DNA of 64,000 bases from DAOUJI01 sp965237875 (GCA_965237875.1 CBDEGP010000002.1:558001-622000); one strand, 5' to 3'. Shown: positions 33,829-43,064, numbered from the stretch's first letter. Program-made: numbers and translations. Notes: a model not told the origin generated them from the letters alone.

Positions 33829-34035
33829 ATGAACGGGAGGGAATTCGTGAGGCGAGCCAGGAGGTACGCCCGCAGGAATCGTCTGGAATTCAGCTTTGAC
33901 CCCACCGCTGGGAAGGGCAGCCACGGGACGATCACCATCGGCGACCGACGGACCATCGTGCAACATGGCGAGATCGCCCCGGCAACTTTAGCCTCCATGT
34001 TTAGACAACTTGGAATCAACCGGCAGGAGTTCTAG
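33829..34035 (+). CDS. hicA: HicA-type mRNA interferase toxin
   Basis: 68 residues from the ATG at 33829; an upstream in-frame ATG at 33793 would run through the operator. The double-stranded-RNA-binding-like fold has the catalytic histidine H32 in KGSHGTITIG, followed by RRTIVQHGEIAPATLASMFR, which matches the HicA pattern of substrate strand and last helix (RQLGI). HicA cleaves mRNA and arrests growth when not bound by HicB. The antitoxin gene follows after 3 nt. Confidence 0.85.
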   Translation: MNGREFVRRARRYARRNRLEFSFDPTAGKGSHGTITIGDRRTIVQHGEIAPATLASMFRQLGINRQEF

Positions 34036-34038
34036 ACC

Positions 34039-34533
34039 ATGCGCTATATTTTCCCCTGCAATATCGTTCGTGATGAAGAAGAGGCAAGGGAGACGGGAAG
34101 AGAAGCCTATAACGTGACCTTTCCCGACGTACCGGAGGCCATTACTTGCGGGTGGTCTTGGGAAGAAGCGCTAGAGATGGCTGAGGACGGCCTTGGCGTG
34201 GCGCTAAGTTTTTATGTAGACAACCGAGAGGATATTCCCATCCCCGGTCCCTTGGCCGAAGGCCAGGTGTTGATCCCCGTCCCGCTAATCGTCGCCGCAA
34301 AGCTGACCCTCTACACCGCGATGCGGGAGCAGGGCGTCACCAACGTCGCCCTGGCCGCCCGGCTGGGCCTGAGCGAGGGCGCCGTCCGTAGGCTGGTCAA
34401 CCCGCTCCACAGGTCCCATATCAGCCAGGTTGAGAAAGCCCTGAAGGCCGTTGGACGGTCCCTTGTGGTCGAAGATGTACCGGCTTATGCACGTCAGCCT
34501 GACCTTGTCGCCGCCACCAGCGTCCTGGCATAG
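34039..34533 (+). CDS. hicB: HicB-type antitoxin with C-terminal HTH
   Basis: 164 residues. The N-terminal partial RNase-H-like HicB fold (about 22-65) reads EAYNVTFPDVPEAITCGWSW then EEALEMAEDGLGVALSFYVD. A linker (IPIPGPLAEGQVLIPVPLIV) leads to a helix-turn-helix domain near residues 95-145 (VALAARLGLSEGAVRRLVNP, then SQVEKALKAVGRSL). The HTH would bind the operator at 33802-33815. It forms the usual toxin-first operon with hicA. It is convergent with the CoA-transferase gene, 16 bp away. Confidence 0.88.
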   Translation: MRYIFPCNIVRDEEEARETGREAYNVTFPDVPEAITCGWSWEEALEMAEDGLGVALSFYVDNREDIPIPGPLAEGQVLIPVPLIVAAKLTLYTAMREQGVTNVALAARLGLSEGAVRRLVNPLHRSHISQVEKALKAVGRSLVVEDVPAYARQPDLVAATSVLA

Positions 34534-34549
34534 CGCCCGTTCCTGGGTT

Positions 34550-35863
34550 CTAAATCACTCCGGACTCGGCCAGGAGAGCGATCTCCTGCCGGCTGAGGCC
34601 GAGCTCTCCGCAGAGAATCTCCTCGTTGTGCTCTCCCACCAACGGGGCCCGCCTGGAAATCCTCCAGGGAGACCCGTTGAATATTGCGGCCGGCCCGGGG
34701 TAGGTGAAGGATTGCCCCTGCTCCGGGTGGTCAACCTGGGTGAAGAAACCGCGGGCCTCCAGGTGAGGACAGTCGGCAACCTCGTCCATGGACCGGACGG
34801 CTCCCCAGGGGAAACCCATCTCCTGGCCCTTGTGCCATATCTCATCCTGGTCCTTGGTCTGAAGGAACTTCCGCAGGGTCTGCCAAACATGCTCCTTGTT
34901 TGCCTGGACCCCTTCATTGGTCTCGTATGTCTCTTCCAGCAGGTCTTGGGCCATGCCATGCTCGTCCATCCACTGGGCCAGTTGGCGCAGTCTGGCCGGA
35001 GTCTCTATCAGCTCTCCAAGGGCGAGGTGGACCCAGCGTCCGTCCCGCGTCGGCATCTCCATGCCGCCCCTGCGGGACACGTCTATGTAGTCCACAGTGG
35101 CATGGCGGCCTGTGTGACGGTACACCACCTTGTCCGTGTATATGTATGTGTTTACGGCGCCCTCGGTGGAGAGAGCGCAGGCGTCGTGGATGGAGGAGTC
35201 AATGTAGGCCCCTTGCCCGGTCATAGCCCGGGCCATCACGGCGGAGACCACGGCGATGTAGGCGTATTCGCCTCCCAGGTGCCATGACTGCCCGCCGCCC
35301 GGGGCCATCGGGGGCCCTCCTTCCACGTCGGCGTCGTCGTATCCGCAGGACGCCATCTGTCCTCCGCCGGCCATGTGGATCATGTCCGAAGGCTTGAAGT
35401 CACGCCACGGCCCCGATTGGCCGAAGTGAGTCAGGGAGCACATGATGAGGCGGGGGTTGAGGGCCGACAGGTCGCCGTAGCCCAGCCCAAGGCCGGGCAG
35501 ATAGCCGGGCCGGTGGGACTCCAGCAGTATGTCGGCGGAAGGCGCCAGCCGGTTCAGTAGGGACTGGCCGTCCGATGTTTCCAGGTCCAGGGTTATGCCC
35601 CGCTTGGACGTGTTGTAGTGCCAGAACCATAGGCTGCCGTTCCGGTTGGGGGTGTCATTGTAGAAGGGGCCTTTGAAGCGGGAAACCTCACCTCCCGGCG
35701 GCTCGATCTTTATGACGTCGGCGCCCATGTCTGCCATGAGCTTTCCGCAAAAGTCCGCCTCGTGCCCGGACAGCTCCAGGACTCGCAGGCCCGATAGCGC
35801 TCCGGCGGGTTGCCCCTTCTCCATTGACGGGAGAGAGTGGCCTGTTGATTGAGACGATGTCAT
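34550..35863 (-). CDS. CaiB/BaiF family CoA-transferase (type B of pair)
   Basis: 437 residues. Family III CoA-transferases move CoA between carboxylic acids through aspartyl-CoA thioester intermediates. Motifs: GLRVLELSGHEADFCGKLMA with MGADVIKIEPPGGEVSR; NTSKRGITLDLETSDGQSLL; LGLGYGDLSALNPRLIMCSL; and GAYIDSSIHDA, in which Asp222 is the probable catalytic residue. The start overlaps the stop of the upstream CoA-transferase gene by 4 nt. The pair is colinear with the pair at 52888-55483; this gene matches the 425-residue member there. A heteromeric enzyme is likely. Confidence 0.92.
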   Translation of the reverse strand: MTSSQSTGHSLPSMEKGQPAGALSGLRVLELSGHEADFCGKLMADMGADVIKIEPPGGEVSRFKGPFYNDTPNRNGSLWFWHYNTSKRGITLDLETSDGQSLLNRLAPSADILLESHRPGYLPGLGLGYGDLSALNPRLIMCSLTHFGQSGPWRDFKPSDMIHMAGGGQMASCGYDDADVEGGPPMAPGGGQSWHLGGEYAYIAVVSAVMARAMTGQGAYIDSSIHDACALSTEGAVNTYIYTDKVVYRHTGRHATVDYIDVSRRGGMEMPTRDGRWVHLALGELIETPARLRQLAQWMDEHGMAQDLLEETYETNEGVQANKEHVWQTLRKFLQTKDQDEIWHKGQEMGFPWGAVRSMDEVADCPHLEARGFFTQVDHPEQGQSFTYPGPAAIFNGSPWRISRRAPLVGEHNEEILCGELGLSRQEIALLAESGVI

Positions 35864-37200
35864 AGCAGCGCCTCCTCTACGTGCGGATACCTGGGCATGC
35901 CCTCGGGCCAGAAGATGCCCTCGTCGAAACCGTCGCGTATCTTGCCCAGGTCCATTCCCAGAAGTCCCTCCATCACGTTCCGCGTATGTTCTCCTATCAG
36001 CGGCGCGGGCATGGCCACCTCCGGGTGTGCCCCGGAGATGGTGAAGGGGGCGTTCTGCTGCCTCTTCCTGCCGAGAATCGGGTGGTCGATCTCTGTGTGC
36101 AGCCGTCTGCTCTTTAGCTGAGGGTCATGCTCCACTCTATTCTGGGAGCTTTGCACCGGCATTGCCCTGACTCCGGCGGCCTGGCACTTCTCCATGAGCT
36201 CGTACTTGTCCAGTCCTATGGCCCACGACTGAATGCCCTCGTCGATTTCCGTCTGTCGGGCGAGTCTCCCCCTCAACGTGTCCAGGCTGGGATCGACGGC
36301 CCAGGCAGGGTTTCCCATCACGTCAACCAGCGCCTTCCACTCGCCGTCGCTCAGGCAGGCGATGGCGCACCAGTCGTTGTACCCTCCGGGTTTGGTCCGG
36401 TATGCGTTGTGAGGGGCCGCCGGGCCGTCCCGATAGTTGGGGGCCAGCGGCGCTCCGGGCCAGGCTGCCCGGTTCCCGGGCGGGTATCCTTCACGCCGGG
36501 CCGGGCGGTCGTTTATGGTGCGGTCTATGAAGGCCGGTCCCACGATCGTAGGCCCTACGGACATCTGGGACAGGTCCACGTATTGCCCCTGCCCCGTGGC
36601 CTGCCTGTGGCGGAGGGCCGTGACCATGGACATGGCCCCGTAGATGCCGCCCACGTCGTCCATGTAGGAGTAACCCCATCCTGAGGGCGGCTGGTCGGGC
36701 AGCCCCGAAATGAACTGGAGACCGCCCAGAGATTGGGCCGATGGTCCCATTGTCGTATAGTCAACCCAGGGTCCAAAGTGGCCCAGGCCGGCCATGGAGA
36801 CGTATACGATGTCTGGACGTATCTTGCGCATTTCGTCGTAGGGGATGCCCCAACGTCCCATGACTCCTGCGCTGAAGTTCTCGATTACGGCGTCGGATAT
36901 GGCGATGAGCTGTTTGACCAACTCCATGCCCTGGGGCGTCCTGACGTTCAGGGACACTCCCAGCTTGGCCGGGTTGCCGTCACAGAAGCCCCCGTTGGAG
37001 TTGGGCTCGGGCTCAAGCTCGCCCGGACCGGCAGCGTCGGCGCTGCTCCGGGCCCTGACGCCCAGGTTGCCCGGCCACTGTATCTTGATGACCTGCGCGC
37101 CCAGGACAGCAAGCCACCTGGTGGCCCATGGCCCGGCGCGCACCCACGTGAAGTCCAGGATACGGAAACCTTCGAGGGGACGAGAAGGGTCCACGCTCAA
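35860..37200 (-). CDS. CaiB/BaiF family CoA-transferase (type A of pair)
   Basis: 446 residues. It starts MSVDPSRPLEGFRILDFTWV, with RAGPWATRWLAVLGAQVIKI as the N-terminal CoA-fold motif, then LNVRTPQGMELVKQLIAISD, SMAGLGHFGPWVDYTTMGPS, and GQYVDLSQMSVGP with catalytic Asp209 (inferred by alignment to formyl-CoA transferase). A C-terminal GMPRYPHVEEALL tail is shared with the 443-residue paralogue at 52888. First gene of a two-gene operon with the type B subunit. AGGAGGTT precedes the ATG. A promoter overlapped by an inverted repeat lies 50-100 nt upstream. Confidence 0.92.
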   Translation of the reverse strand: MSVDPSRPLEGFRILDFTWVRAGPWATRWLAVLGAQVIKIQWPGNLGVRARSSADAAGPGELEPEPNSNGGFCDGNPAKLGVSLNVRTPQGMELVKQLIAISDAVIENFSAGVMGRWGIPYDEMRKIRPDIVYVSMAGLGHFGPWVDYTTMGPSAQSLGGLQFISGLPDQPPSGWGYSYMDDVGGIYGAMSMVTALRHRQATGQGQYVDLSQMSVGPTIVGPAFIDRTINDRPARREGYPPGNRAAWPGAPLAPNYRDGPAAPHNAYRTKPGGYNDWCAIACLSDGEWKALVDVMGNPAWAVDPSLDTLRGRLARQTEIDEGIQSWAIGLDKYELMEKCQAAGVRAMPVQSSQNRVEHDPQLKSRRLHTEIDHPILGRKRQQNAPFTISGAHPEVAMPAPLIGEHTRNVMEGLLGMDLGKIRDGFDEGIFWPEGMPRYPHVEEALL

Positions 37201-37249
37201 CCTCCTGTGTCGGTCCGGAGGGATAAATGGGGGACCGCTGGTTTAGGGG

Positions 37250-37298
37250 ATTGTCAGCGTGGACAGGAGGGCCTGTCAATAGAGCCTTATTGTCCACG
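37250..37298 (-). promoter_or_regulatory. Promoter with flanking inverted repeat upstream of the CoA-transferase pair
   Basis: Minus-strand TTGACA (37274-37279), 18-bp spacer, GACAAT (37250-37255). Perfect 8-bp arms CGTGGACA (37258-37265) and TGTCCACG (37291-37298) flank the -35 box, a possible two-site operator. Confidence 0.45.
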
Positions 37299-37374
37299 AT
37301 GGTCTAACCCGGTCGTTTGCTGCTGGCGCACCTCCGGAGGAGCTTTCGTCGCACGGAAGTGATGGTCGATAGAT

Positions 37375-37404
37375 GAGCCCGCCATAACATCTCATGGCGG
37401 GCTC
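37375..37404 (-). terminator. Hairpin after the AIPR gene
   Basis: A perfect 11-bp stem GAGCCCGCCAT / ATGGCGGGCTC with an 8-nt loop, 40 nt past the AIPR stop on the minus strand. There is no T-run on that strand, so termination efficiency is uncertain. Confidence 0.5.
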
Positions 37405-37444
37405 TTCGGGCTCAGAGACGAGAGGATTCAGAAGGGTTTTGTTA

Positions 37445-38620
37445 CTAGGGAGACTGCGTCTCTAGGTAATGGATACGCGCCGCTTGGTAAGCTAGGGTCC
37501 ATGCTTGAGGATCCTTGCCGGTTCTATTTGGGTTATGGAAGTTGTCTATCGACGTACGTACCGACTGGATGAATATATCAGCAGCAACCCCGTCTCGTAT
37601 CAACTTGATTGGGTTGATCCCCTTACTCCACGTTAAACTCCCATTCTTTTCTACTAGCATAGCCCTAAAGGAACTCAGCACTGGATAGATGTATCCGGTA
37701 GGTATATCGTATGGCGTACCCTTATTGATAAAGTGCAGAGGCCTGGGTTTTTTGGAGTGTGGGCCTTTGACTCCCGTCAACTTACCGAATTTTCCACTGA
37801 TTCCCGGTTCAGGCCCTTTTTGGTTGTATTGCCCTGGCAAGTGAAGCTGGATTTCATCCCACATTTCCAAGGCATCCCCTGCGATGCTGTACAGCTTTTC
37901 GTAGGAGGGCTTGTATTCATCTGACGCGAACCTCTTGAGACAAGCCTCTTTCCCAGAATAGGCGATAGTAGGGTGTGTATTGGCGGAGTAAGAGATAGAG
38001 TCCAAAGCAGTTAGAATACCAATGACTTCTCGTACGTCGATAGGTCCCTCTTCGTTCTCCTTCCAACTTATGAGATTGGCCCTATCCCCGAGTGCGTGTT
38101 TGAGCTGATTAAAGGAGCCTTCAAGATTGAGCAGGCTCTTAGATGCTACCTGCTTGGAGGTGTTTCTAGCTTCAACGACGTTCGGAATTTCGGATTTATC
38201 AAGCCCGGTGAAGATTTCTATGTTGCAATAGCCTGACTGGGTCTCCTGTCCAGAATGCTCGCGGGTGTCGAGAATAGCCCTCAAAGTGTGCCCGCCGTCG
38301 AGCAATCCATGATAATTAGGGTCTTCGAATCCCAGAGTCATCAAGTTGGTCTTGTTGTCCCAGTGGATGTTCGACGCGACAACAGTCAGACCCCTGTTAA
38401 GTTCGGCAAACCACTCTGGATTGTCTACGAGAGTCTCTCGTATGGCTTTTGGAACTTTGCCCTTATCGGACGTATCCCGAGCGTTTACCTCAAGCCATTC
38501 GGACCAGTCGCCTGGGATTTCCGAAATCGGAACGACGCAGTAGTAACGCTTGAAATCGCCTTTGTCAGGTGAAGAGTGGAGGCGGGAGAAGGACTTAGAG
38601 GCCAGTGTGCAAGTGTACAT
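37445..38620 (-). CDS. AIPR-family protein (putative abortive-infection phage resistance)
   Basis: 391 residues from the ATG at 38620, preceded by GGAAGGAG; an ATG at 38641 lies upstream of that site. The AIPR/DGQHR-like signature is visible: PEWFAELNRGLTVVASNI (70-84), HGLLDGGHTLRAILDTRE (104-121), then EIFTGLDKSEIPNVVEARNT and SKQVASKSLLNLEGSFNQLK. Known AIPR proteins occur in phage-defence loci; the mechanism is not established. Base composition is lower in GC than flanking genes, and the gene stands alone with its own promoter and leader, consistent with acquisition. Alternative: a DndB-like or SAM-independent nucleic-acid-binding protein of the same superfamily. Confidence 0.72.
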   Translation of the reverse strand: MYTCTLASKSFSRLHSSPDKGDFKRYYCVVPISEIPGDWSEWLEVNARDTSDKGKVPKAIRETLVDNPEWFAELNRGLTVVASNIHWDNKTNLMTLGFEDPNYHGLLDGGHTLRAILDTREHSGQETQSGYCNIEIFTGLDKSEIPNVVEARNTSKQVASKSLLNLEGSFNQLKHALGDRANLISWKENEEGPIDVREVIGILTALDSISYSANTHPTIAYSGKEACLKRFASDEYKPSYEKLYSIAGDALEMWDEIQLHLPGQYNQKGPEPGISGKFGKLTGVKGPHSKKPRPLHFINKGTPYDIPTGYIYPVLSSFRAMLVEKNGSLTWSKGINPIKLIRDGVAADIFIQSVRTSIDNFHNPNRTGKDPQAWTLAYQAARIHYLETQSP

Positions 38621-38736
38621 AGCGAACTCCTTCCGGTGCATCTTGCATCCGGGGGGGCATCAGCCCCAACTAGTTAGGTCACGCTGAACCTGAACTAGTC
38701 TCGCAGCCCAGATGGGCAAACGACTTACTTAATAAT

Positions 38737-38765
38737 ATTATACCCGATTCTGAGACGTTTAGCAA
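38737..38765 (-). promoter_or_regulatory. Promoter and structured leader of the AIPR gene
   Basis: Minus strand TTGCTA (38760-38765), 17-bp spacer, perfect TATAAT (38737-38742), about 117 nt before the start codon. The leader between holds an inverted repeat ACTAGTTCAGG / CCTAACTAGT and a GGGGC-TGAT-GCCCC hairpin just before the ribosome site. Nothing else is seen in 38621-38928. Confidence 0.6.
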
Positions 38766-38928
38766 TGGGTTGCAGCCGGTGAATGGAAGCATACGTGATG
38801 GACTCAGACAGTATGAACCTTGTTGACCGTGGGCGTAGGGGTAGTCTAGAATCCCTTGTAGCCTCACCAACGAGAACGAGCCGGTCGCACCCACGTTTTT
38901 GCGGCAGTTGACATAAAGGGGAGTGGTC

Positions 38929-40329
38929 ATGGCAGAGGACTTGGCATTGATGGCTCACTTGCTCCGCAGGGCAGGGTTCGGCGTCCAGCGGGACGAGTTG
39001 GAAATGTGGGCTGAGAAGGGATACGAGCAGACCGTAGAAGCGCTTCTCGACCCGGAGAAGTACGGGATAGCCGACCTGGACCGGGACGAATTCTTCCGCT
39101 ACTACCCGGATATGATCACTCCCGCCGCTCCCCCGGGCTCCGGGGAGTACATGGTCTATCACATCATGGCCAGTCCCCGGCACCTTCTAGAGAAGATGAC
39201 CCTGTTCTGGCACATGCTCTTCGCCACCGGAAACGGCAAGGTGGACGGCCCTGTGGACATGACCACCTACTATGACACCATGCGCAAGCACGCTCTCGGC
39301 AACTACCGGGAGATGTTGCTGGAGATATCAAAAAATCCGGCCATGATATTCTGGTTGGACAACAACTACAATCACAAAGACCAGCCCAACGAGAACTGGG
39401 GCCGGGAGCTGTTGGAGCTGTTCTCTATGGGTCAGGGCAACTACACGGAGAAAGACGTTTTCGAGTGCGCCAGAGCCTTCACTGGCTGGACCATAGCGGC
39501 CAAACCGCCCAGGCGCCCGTTCACCCGGTTCCCCTGGAAGTTCGAGTACCGCGACGACGATCATGACGATGGTGAGAAGGAGCTTCTGGGTCACAAAGGG
39601 AGGTTTAACGGCGAGGATGTCATCAACATCATCTGCCGCCAGCCCGCCACCGCCCGGTTCATGGCCCGCCATCTCTACAACTACTTTGTGGCCGACGAGG
39701 CGCAGGTCCCCTCATGGCTGGACGTGCCTCCCAGGGACCCGGTGGCCGTCAACATCATAGGCGACGCGTTCATCAACTCCGACTTCGACATCAAGCATAC
39801 CCTCCGAACGCTCTTCAACTCCGATTTCTTCAAGGAAGCCAGGCTCCGTCGTGTGAAGAGCCCGGCGGAGGTCATCGCCGGCACGATGCGCCTGATAGGA
39901 GACTACAAGTTTCCCAGGCCGGGTCTCAACATCATGTCTATGGAGAGCGAGTTCATGGGCCAGATGCTACTCAATCCGCCGTCGGTGGAGGGTTGGCACT
40001 ATGGAGCAGAGTGGATAGACAGCGGCTCGCTGGTGCGGCGCATCAACTTCTGCGCCGAGGCCGTGTCCAACACCCGCTACCCTGGAATCCGCGCCATAGT
40101 CGACCGGGTCAAGGCCTTGGGCAATATATCCGGCTCGCAGCTGGTGGACGCCTGCCTGGACCTTCTGGGCCCCATCGACGTGGAGGAAGGGACTCGCACG
40201 GAGTTGAACACGCTGGCCGAACAGGCTGGGCCGCTGACGTGGGGCAGCGGGCAGGAAGAAACGGCGACGCAGAGGGTGGCTGACATGCTGGCCCTCATCG
40301 CCTCCACCCGCGAATACCAATTCGTCTAA
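38929..40329 (+). CDS. DUF1800 family protein (copy 1)
   Basis: 466 residues from the ATG at 38929. Family marks: MAHLLRRAGFGVQRDELEMW at the start, KMTLFWHMLFATGNGKVDGP, NWGRELLELFSMGQGNYTEK, CARAFTGWTIAAKPP, LGHKGRFNGEDVINIICRQP, ARFMARHLYNYFVADEAQVP, and PPSVEGWHYGAEWIDSGSLV. The molecular function of DUF1800 is unknown. In many bacteria it is exported by Tat and paired with DUF1501, but here there is no signal peptide and the partner is an NHL propeller gene 20 nt downstream. A closely similar copy with the same partner follows at 41655. Confidence 0.92.
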   Translation: MAEDLALMAHLLRRAGFGVQRDELEMWAEKGYEQTVEALLDPEKYGIADLDRDEFFRYYPDMITPAAPPGSGEYMVYHIMASPRHLLEKMTLFWHMLFATGNGKVDGPVDMTTYYDTMRKHALGNYREMLLEISKNPAMIFWLDNNYNHKDQPNENWGRELLELFSMGQGNYTEKDVFECARAFTGWTIAAKPPRRPFTRFPWKFEYRDDDHDDGEKELLGHKGRFNGEDVINIICRQPATARFMARHLYNYFVADEAQVPSWLDVPPRDPVAVNIIGDAFINSDFDIKHTLRTLFNSDFFKEARLRRVKSPAEVIAGTMRLIGDYKFPRPGLNIMSMESEFMGQMLLNPPSVEGWHYGAEWIDSGSLVRRINFCAEAVSNTRYPGIRAIVDRVKALGNISGSQLVDACLDLLGPIDVEEGTRTELNTLAEQAGPLTWGSGQEETATQRVADMLALIASTREYQFV

Positions 40330-40349
40330 AGTTGGCGGGGAGTTAACGG

Positions 40350-41462
40350 ATGCAGACTAAGTTTGTCCGCAACAGGGTTTATAACTACTCCCACTGCCTT
40401 GGACCGTCGATACGGCAGGGCAGGGGGTTCAGCAGGCCAACCGACTTTGCGCTTGGCCCGGACAACATTGTCTACCTGGCCTCCAGAGGGGTGGAATTCG
40501 CCACCTTTGGGGGAGGGGTCACCAAGGCTGACTTTTCCGCCGACAAACACGAGGCCATCTGGGAGTATCGCGGCCCCGAGGTTGGGGACGGCTTCTGCCC
40601 CTGGCCCACGTCCATTGCCCTGGACAGCCAGGAGAACGTCTACCTGGCGGATGAATACACCAACGGCATATTCATCTGGGACAAGGACGGGAACCCCAAG
40701 GGTCGCTGGGATATTGGCATGACCCTCGACGGGGACCCGGATGCAGACCGCATGGAACTGCTGAACACCTTCGGCCTGCCCCTGGAGTACTATCTGCGCA
40801 AGGTGGCGCCGGGCATGGGGACCGAGCAAGGCAAGCTCAACGGCCCGTCGGGGATAGAGTTCGACAAGAACGACAACATGTACGTGGTGGACAGCCGGAA
40901 CCACCGGATTCAGGTCTATACCAGGGAAGGCAAGTTCCTCTTCGGATGGGGCCGGTTCGGCGCAGGGCCAGGGGAGTTCAATCTGCCCTGGGGAATCAAC
41001 TTCGACAAAGAGGGCAATGTTTATATTGCGGACTGGAAGAATGACCGTGTGCAGAAGTTTGCCTCGGACGGGACTTACATAGCCTCATTCGGGACCCCGG
41101 GATGCGGCGATGGGGAGCTGCACCGCCCGTCCAACGTGGCGGTTGACAAGGACGGGGACGTTTACATCAGCGACTGGGGCAACCACCGGCTGAACGTCTA
41201 CGATGCCGAGGGGGACTTCATCACCGACTTTTACGGCGACGCCGAGAAATTCTCTCCAGCCACGCAGGATAGGGTTGACATAGACCAGGATGCGAAGAAA
41301 GCCATGCTAAGGGCCGACATGTCCGAGACCCACCGGATACACTACCCCGTCTCCGTGAACGTGGACGACAGAGGAAACATCATGGTTATGGAGGTCCGCA
41401 CCTCTCGGATCCAGGTGTACCGCAAAGAGCAGAACTGGTCGGACCCCCAGTTCAACCTGTAA
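40350..41462 (+). CDS. NHL-repeat beta-propeller protein (copy 1)
   Basis: 370 residues with about six NHL-type blades. Typical repeat phrases are GPSGIEFDKNDNMYVVDSRN with HRIQVYTREGKFLFGWGRFG, LPWGINFDKEGNVYIADWKN with DRVQKFASDGTYIASFGTPG, and RPSNVAVDKDGDVYISDWGN. No signal peptide, so cytoplasmic. NHL propellers bind proteins or nucleic acids, and in some enzymes (peptidyl-alpha-hydroxyglycine lyase) act catalytically; no catalytic set is assigned here. Forms an operon unit with the DUF1800 gene ahead, and the C-terminus (RIQVYRKEQNWSDPQFNL) is almost identical to that of copy 2. Confidence 0.9.
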   Translation: MQTKFVRNRVYNYSHCLGPSIRQGRGFSRPTDFALGPDNIVYLASRGVEFATFGGGVTKADFSADKHEAIWEYRGPEVGDGFCPWPTSIALDSQENVYLADEYTNGIFIWDKDGNPKGRWDIGMTLDGDPDADRMELLNTFGLPLEYYLRKVAPGMGTEQGKLNGPSGIEFDKNDNMYVVDSRNHRIQVYTREGKFLFGWGRFGAGPGEFNLPWGINFDKEGNVYIADWKNDRVQKFASDGTYIASFGTPGCGDGELHRPSNVAVDKDGDVYISDWGNHRLNVYDAEGDFITDFYGDAEKFSPATQDRVDIDQDAKKAMLRADMSETHRIHYPVSVNVDDRGNIMVMEVRTSRIQVYRKEQNWSDPQFNL

Positions 41463-41551
41463 TAGAAGCTCCCCAACAGGGTCCACCGACATGTGAGTCC
41501 TACGGCCCTGGAAACTCGTGGCCTTCAGCCTTCTGGACGCACGACAATCTC

Positions 41552-41582
41552 TTGACGCTCAGGGTTCTCGGCGGTGTATAAT
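41552..41582 (+). promoter_or_regulatory. Possible promoter of the second DUF1800-NHL unit
   Basis: TTGACG (41552-41557), 19-bp spacer, perfect TATAAT (41577-41582), about 70 nt upstream of the ATG. The spacer is long, so strength is doubtful. Confidence 0.4.
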
Positions 41583-41654
41583 TCGGCCTATTCAGCCCAA
41601 GCCCCAAATCGTTCCTGCTGATAAACCACACACACTTTATTAGGGAGGGCGAGT

Positions 41655-43064
41655 ATGCCTGACCAAGACATTGCGTTGATGGCCCACCTGATGAGAAGGG
41701 CGGGATTCGGAGTCCACCGCGACCAATTGGAGAAGCTCGTGGAAAAGGGATACGAGCAGGTGGTGGACGAGTTGGTAGAACCGGACAAACACGGCGTGCC
41801 CAAGGTTGACGAGGACCTGATCATCAGGTTCCATCCGGACCTGGAGACCCCGTGGGCCCCTCCAGGGTGCAGTGACTGGATGTTGTACCACTTCCTGGTC
41901 AGCGAGAGGCAGCTGGAAGAGAAGATGGTCCTTTTCTGGCACATGCTCTTCCCGACGGGCAACGGCAAGGTGGACAACCCCTCCGAGTTGGTGGCCCAGA
42001 CCGACATGTTCCGGGACTATGGGTTGGGCAACTACCGCGACCTGCTGATTGAGTTGGCCAAAGACCCGGCCATGATCTTCTGGCTGGACAACAACTACAA
42101 CCACAAGGACGAGCCCAACGAAAACTGGGGCAGGGAGCTTCTGGAGCTCTTCTCCATGGGCCAGGGCAACTATACCGAGAAGGACGTGTTCGAGTGCGCC
42201 AGGGCTTTCACTGGCTGGACCATAGCGCCCAAGATGCCCAGGCAACCCTTTGGCCGCTACGACCGTTGGAAGTTCCTGTACAACGGGGACGACCACGACG
42301 ACGGCGATAAGGAGCTTCTCGGACACAGAGGCCGTTTCAACGGAGAGGATGTCATAGACATCATAGCCCGTCAGCCCGCCACGGCGCGGTTTATGGCCAG
42401 GCATCTCTACAACTTCTTCGTAGCCGATGAAGTGCAGGTGCCGGCATGGCTGGACGTCCCGCCGAGAGATGCAGTCGCCGTCAACCAGATCGGCGACGCG
42501 TTCGTCAACTCAAACTTCAGCATAAGTGAGACGCTCCGGTTCCTGTTCAACTCCGACTTCTTCAAAGAGGCCATGTACCGGAAAGTCAAGAGTCCCGCCG
42601 AGGTGGTGGTAAGCGCCATGCGCATGGTGGGTGACTTCAAGTATCCCAGGCCAGGTCTGGAGCTGTACGCCAACGAGTCTCAGTACATGGGCCAGGCTTT
42701 GCTGGACCCGCCTTCCGTGGAAGGCTGGCACACCGGCCATGAGTGGATAGACTCGGGCTCGTTGGTCAGGAGGATCAACTTCTGCGCCGACGCCTTTGGA
42801 AACGTAGACTACCCCGGAGTGCGTTCCATTATTAACCGCATCAAGGAGCGGGGCATCACGTCTCCGCCGGACCTCGTGGACGCGTGCCTGGACCTGATTG
42901 GTCCCTTTGAGGTCCAAGAGAGCACACACGAGGAATTGGTGGCCCTCGCCAAGCAGAATGGTGAGCTTAGCTGGGACACTGATGAGTCGTCCAAGAGGTC
43001 CCGAGAGAAAATCGGCAATGCGTTGGCGCTCATCGTCTCGTCGAGGGAGTTCCAGTTCGAGTGA
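41655..43064 (+). CDS. DUF1800 family protein (copy 2)
   Basis: 469 residues, aligning end to end with copy 1: MAHLMRRAGFGVHRDQLEKL, KMVLFWHMLFPTGNGKVDNP, NWGRELLELFSMGQGNYTEK (identical in both), CARAFTGWTIAPKMP, LGHRGRFNGEDVIDIIARQP and PPSVEGWHTGHEWIDSGSLV. The divergence between copies, spread over the whole length, points to an old tandem duplication. Good ribosome site (AGGGAGGGCGAGT). As with copy 1 there is no export signal. Followed by a hairpin and then the second NHL gene. Confidence 0.92.
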   Translation: MPDQDIALMAHLMRRAGFGVHRDQLEKLVEKGYEQVVDELVEPDKHGVPKVDEDLIIRFHPDLETPWAPPGCSDWMLYHFLVSERQLEEKMVLFWHMLFPTGNGKVDNPSELVAQTDMFRDYGLGNYRDLLIELAKDPAMIFWLDNNYNHKDEPNENWGRELLELFSMGQGNYTEKDVFECARAFTGWTIAPKMPRQPFGRYDRWKFLYNGDDHDDGDKELLGHRGRFNGEDVIDIIARQPATARFMARHLYNFFVADEVQVPAWLDVPPRDAVAVNQIGDAFVNSNFSISETLRFLFNSDFFKEAMYRKVKSPAEVVVSAMRMVGDFKYPRPGLELYANESQYMGQALLDPPSVEGWHTGHEWIDSGSLVRRINFCADAFGNVDYPGVRSIINRIKERGITSPPDLVDACLDLIGPFEVQESTHEELVALAKQNGELSWDTDESSKRSREKIGNALALIVSSREFQFE

